A program made the position numbers and the translations under genes. The notes beneath the pieces are model-generated. The model searched no databases, was not told the origin of the DNA, and saw only the letters and a list, made by a program, of their open reading frames with translations. From Ancrocorticia sp047501485 (GTDB lineage: Bacteria; Actinomycetota; Actinomycetes; Actinomycetales; Actinomycetaceae): a DNA stretch of 64,000 nucleotides. The stretch spans positions 124,001 through 188,000 of the forward strand of contig JAZDRN010000003.1 of NCBI GenBank assembly GCA_047501485.1, written 5' to 3'. The number at the start of each line of letters is the position of its first letter. Position 1 is the first letter of the stretch. This document shows, piece by piece, positions 62,836-64,000 of the stretch.

Positions 62836-64000
62836 ATGAGCATCACTGATGAGCGGGTGGAGGCGCAGGCCAGAGCGAGAGGTGTGCTGCTGGCGGCGGT
62901 GCTCATGGCGGTGTTCGTCGTGCCAATCTCGGTGTCGGGCACCGCAGTCGCTCTGGCGGACATCGCCGCATCATTGGGCGAGTCCGCGGTCGGACAGCAG
63001 TGGGCGCTGAACGGGTTCAACATTACGTTCGCCGCCTCGACACTGGCCTGGGGGTCGCTGGCCGACCGCATCGGCCGGTGGATCTCGTTCCAGCTTGGCG
63101 CGGTTCTGTTCATCATAGGATCGGTTGTCAGTGTCTTGGCCGAGAGCTATCTCGCGCTCGATGCTGCCCGCATCCTGGCCGGGCTTGGCGCGGGTGCGGT
63201 GTTCTCCGTCGGCTCCGCACTCCTGTCGGTTGTCTACACCGGACAAGGTCGGGCGCGGGCGTTCTCGCTGCTAGGCGCAATGGCGGGCCTCGCCCTCGCG
63301 TTCGGGCCCACCCTGTGTGGGTCCGTCGCTCAGGTGCTGAGCTGGCGGGCGATCTTCGCGATCCAGGGCGGCCTGCTCGTCGTCTCGTTCATCCTCATGC
63401 TCGTCGTCCGTGGTCTGCTTCGTGGTGAGCCTCGCTCGACCACGCCTTTCGACTGGCCCGCTGCCGTCCTCTTCTTCCTTTCGACTGCTTCCCTGGTCGC
63501 GGCGCTCGTGACCGGCTCCGACACTGGTTGGGTCTCGGCTCCGGCCATCGGCCTCGCGGCGGTCGCAATCCTCGCGTTCGCCGCACTGCTGTGGCGCGAG
63601 CGTCGCGCCGCCCACCCGTTGTTGGACTTCGCGTTGATCCGGCACCCTCGCTTCTTCGGGGTGACGCTCGTGGTCGCTGTCGGGAGCTTCACGTTCGCAG
63701 CGGTAGTCACCTATGCTCCCGCGCTCGTGCAGGCGATCTACGGATTTTCCCAGGCAGGCTCTGGCGCGTTCGTGATGTTTATGACGATCCCGACGCTCGC
63801 GATGCCGCTCTTCGCCGGCGCGCTTGTCGCTCGGAGAATCCCCGCGCGCCGGGTTTTGACCGTCGCCGTGATCCTGATGGTCGTGGGTGCCTTGCTCGTC
63901 GCGGCCGGGGCCATCCTCTCAGTGTGGCTGCTCGCTCCTGGGATGGTGATACTCGGTGTGGGGTTTGGTCTCCACGCGGGCCTGGTCGACAACGAGGGGC
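62836..64000 (+). CDS. MFS exporter (DHA2-like), 3' end outside window
   Basis: An open frame of 388 codons running off the window. MSITDERVEAQARARG is followed by helix 1 (VLLAAVLMAVFVVPISVSGT), the motif A loop GSLADRIGRWIS, RILAGLGAGAVFSVGSALLS for helix 4, and FGPTLCGSVAQVLSWRAIFA for helix 5. At least ten helices are present before the edge; VARRIPARRVLTV is another loop. ATG 62836 has GAAGGAA upstream. TetR is divergent. A drug or toxic-compound exporter is inferred from family and regulator. Confidence 0.87.
   Translation, partial: MSITDERVEAQARARGVLLAAVLMAVFVVPISVSGTAVALADIAASLGESAVGQQWALNGFNITFAASTLAWGSLADRIGRWISFQLGAVLFIIGSVVSVLAESYLALDAARILAGLGAGAVFSVGSALLSVVYTGQGRARAFSLLGAMAGLALAFGPTLCGSVAQVLSWRAIFAIQGGLLVVSFILMLVVRGLLRGEPRSTTPFDWPAAVLFFLSTASLVAALVTGSDTGWVSAPAIGLAAVAILAFAALLWRERRAAHPLLDFALIRHPRFFGVTLVVAVGSFTFAAVVTYAPALVQAIYGFSQAGSGAFVMFMTIPTLAMPLFAGALVARRIPARRVLTVAVILMVVGALLVAAGAILSVWLLAPGMVILGVGFGLHAGLVDNEG

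Noticed and set aside
58382..64000. Genomic-island attachment site (attR) matching tRNA-Ser(CGA)
   Set aside because: No second copy of the tRNA 3' end was seen and no integrase is in view, so no att feature is listed.

Overview
The window is a 64 kb stretch of a high-GC (about 60-65% by eye) Gram-positive chromosome. It looks like an actinobacterium, and the mix fits an Actinomycetaceae-like organism: several PTS systems, a lipoteichoic-acid-synthase-like sulfatase, meso-diaminopimelate dehydrogenase, a DUF5926 protein, and many NarL-type two-component pairs beside ABC exporters. Many start codons sit 6-7 nt after a TAnnnT hexamer, as in leaderless actinobacterial mRNAs. The genus is an inference; no rRNA is present.

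Layout. 1-10.6 kb: end of a PTS ascorbate-type EIIC, a Cof-type HAD phosphatase, a large RND exporter, a NarL-type two-component system (TCS), an A+T-richer patch with a small secreted-peptide-like gene, a TetR regulator, ddh, and a NifX-like protein with a Cys/Gly-rich tail. 10.9-22.3 kb: two ABC/FtsX permease modules transcribed leftward, each divergent from a rightward module (ABC-2 exporter plus DesKR-like TCS; second NarL-type TCS). The two divergent promoter regions carry the same 18-bp inverted repeat. 22.3-31.2 kb: TSUP transporter, HAD phosphatase, HrpB helicase, a three-gene overlapping operon with an L7/L12-CTD protein, an amino-acid permease, a YqfO-like protein, tRNA-Arg, and a DUF1684 protein. 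31.3-34.1 kb: LtaS-like sulfatase, tRNA-Ser(GCU), and tRNA-Ser(UGA) followed by 81-bp tandem repeats that repeat the tRNA 3' end. 34.1-43.7 kb: housekeeping block (HAD, serS, lipid kinase, pheA, large membrane protein, GT2, DUF5926).

43.7-49.0 kb is a PTS locus: EIIBC, a fumarase/aspartase-superfamily lyase and EIIA in one leftward operon, with a divergent BglG/MtlR-like regulator whose N-terminal reading frame is broken. It may take up a sugar conjugate that the lyase splits, but the substrate is unknown. 49.1-58.4 kb: a fourth NarL-type TCS, MarR plus drug-exporter operon, alpha/beta hydrolase, divergent upp/tadA, divergent HxlR/NAD(P)-binding protein, and tRNA-Ser(CGA). From 58.4 kb to the end, right after that tRNA, lies an accessory-looking set: two MFS exporters, AraC, LysE and TetR.

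Regulation is unusually dense: four LuxR-type response regulators with cognate kinases, local TetR, MarR, HxlR and AraC regulators, and visible dyad operators in several of their promoters. No CRISPR array, insertion sequence, rRNA or replication origin was seen.
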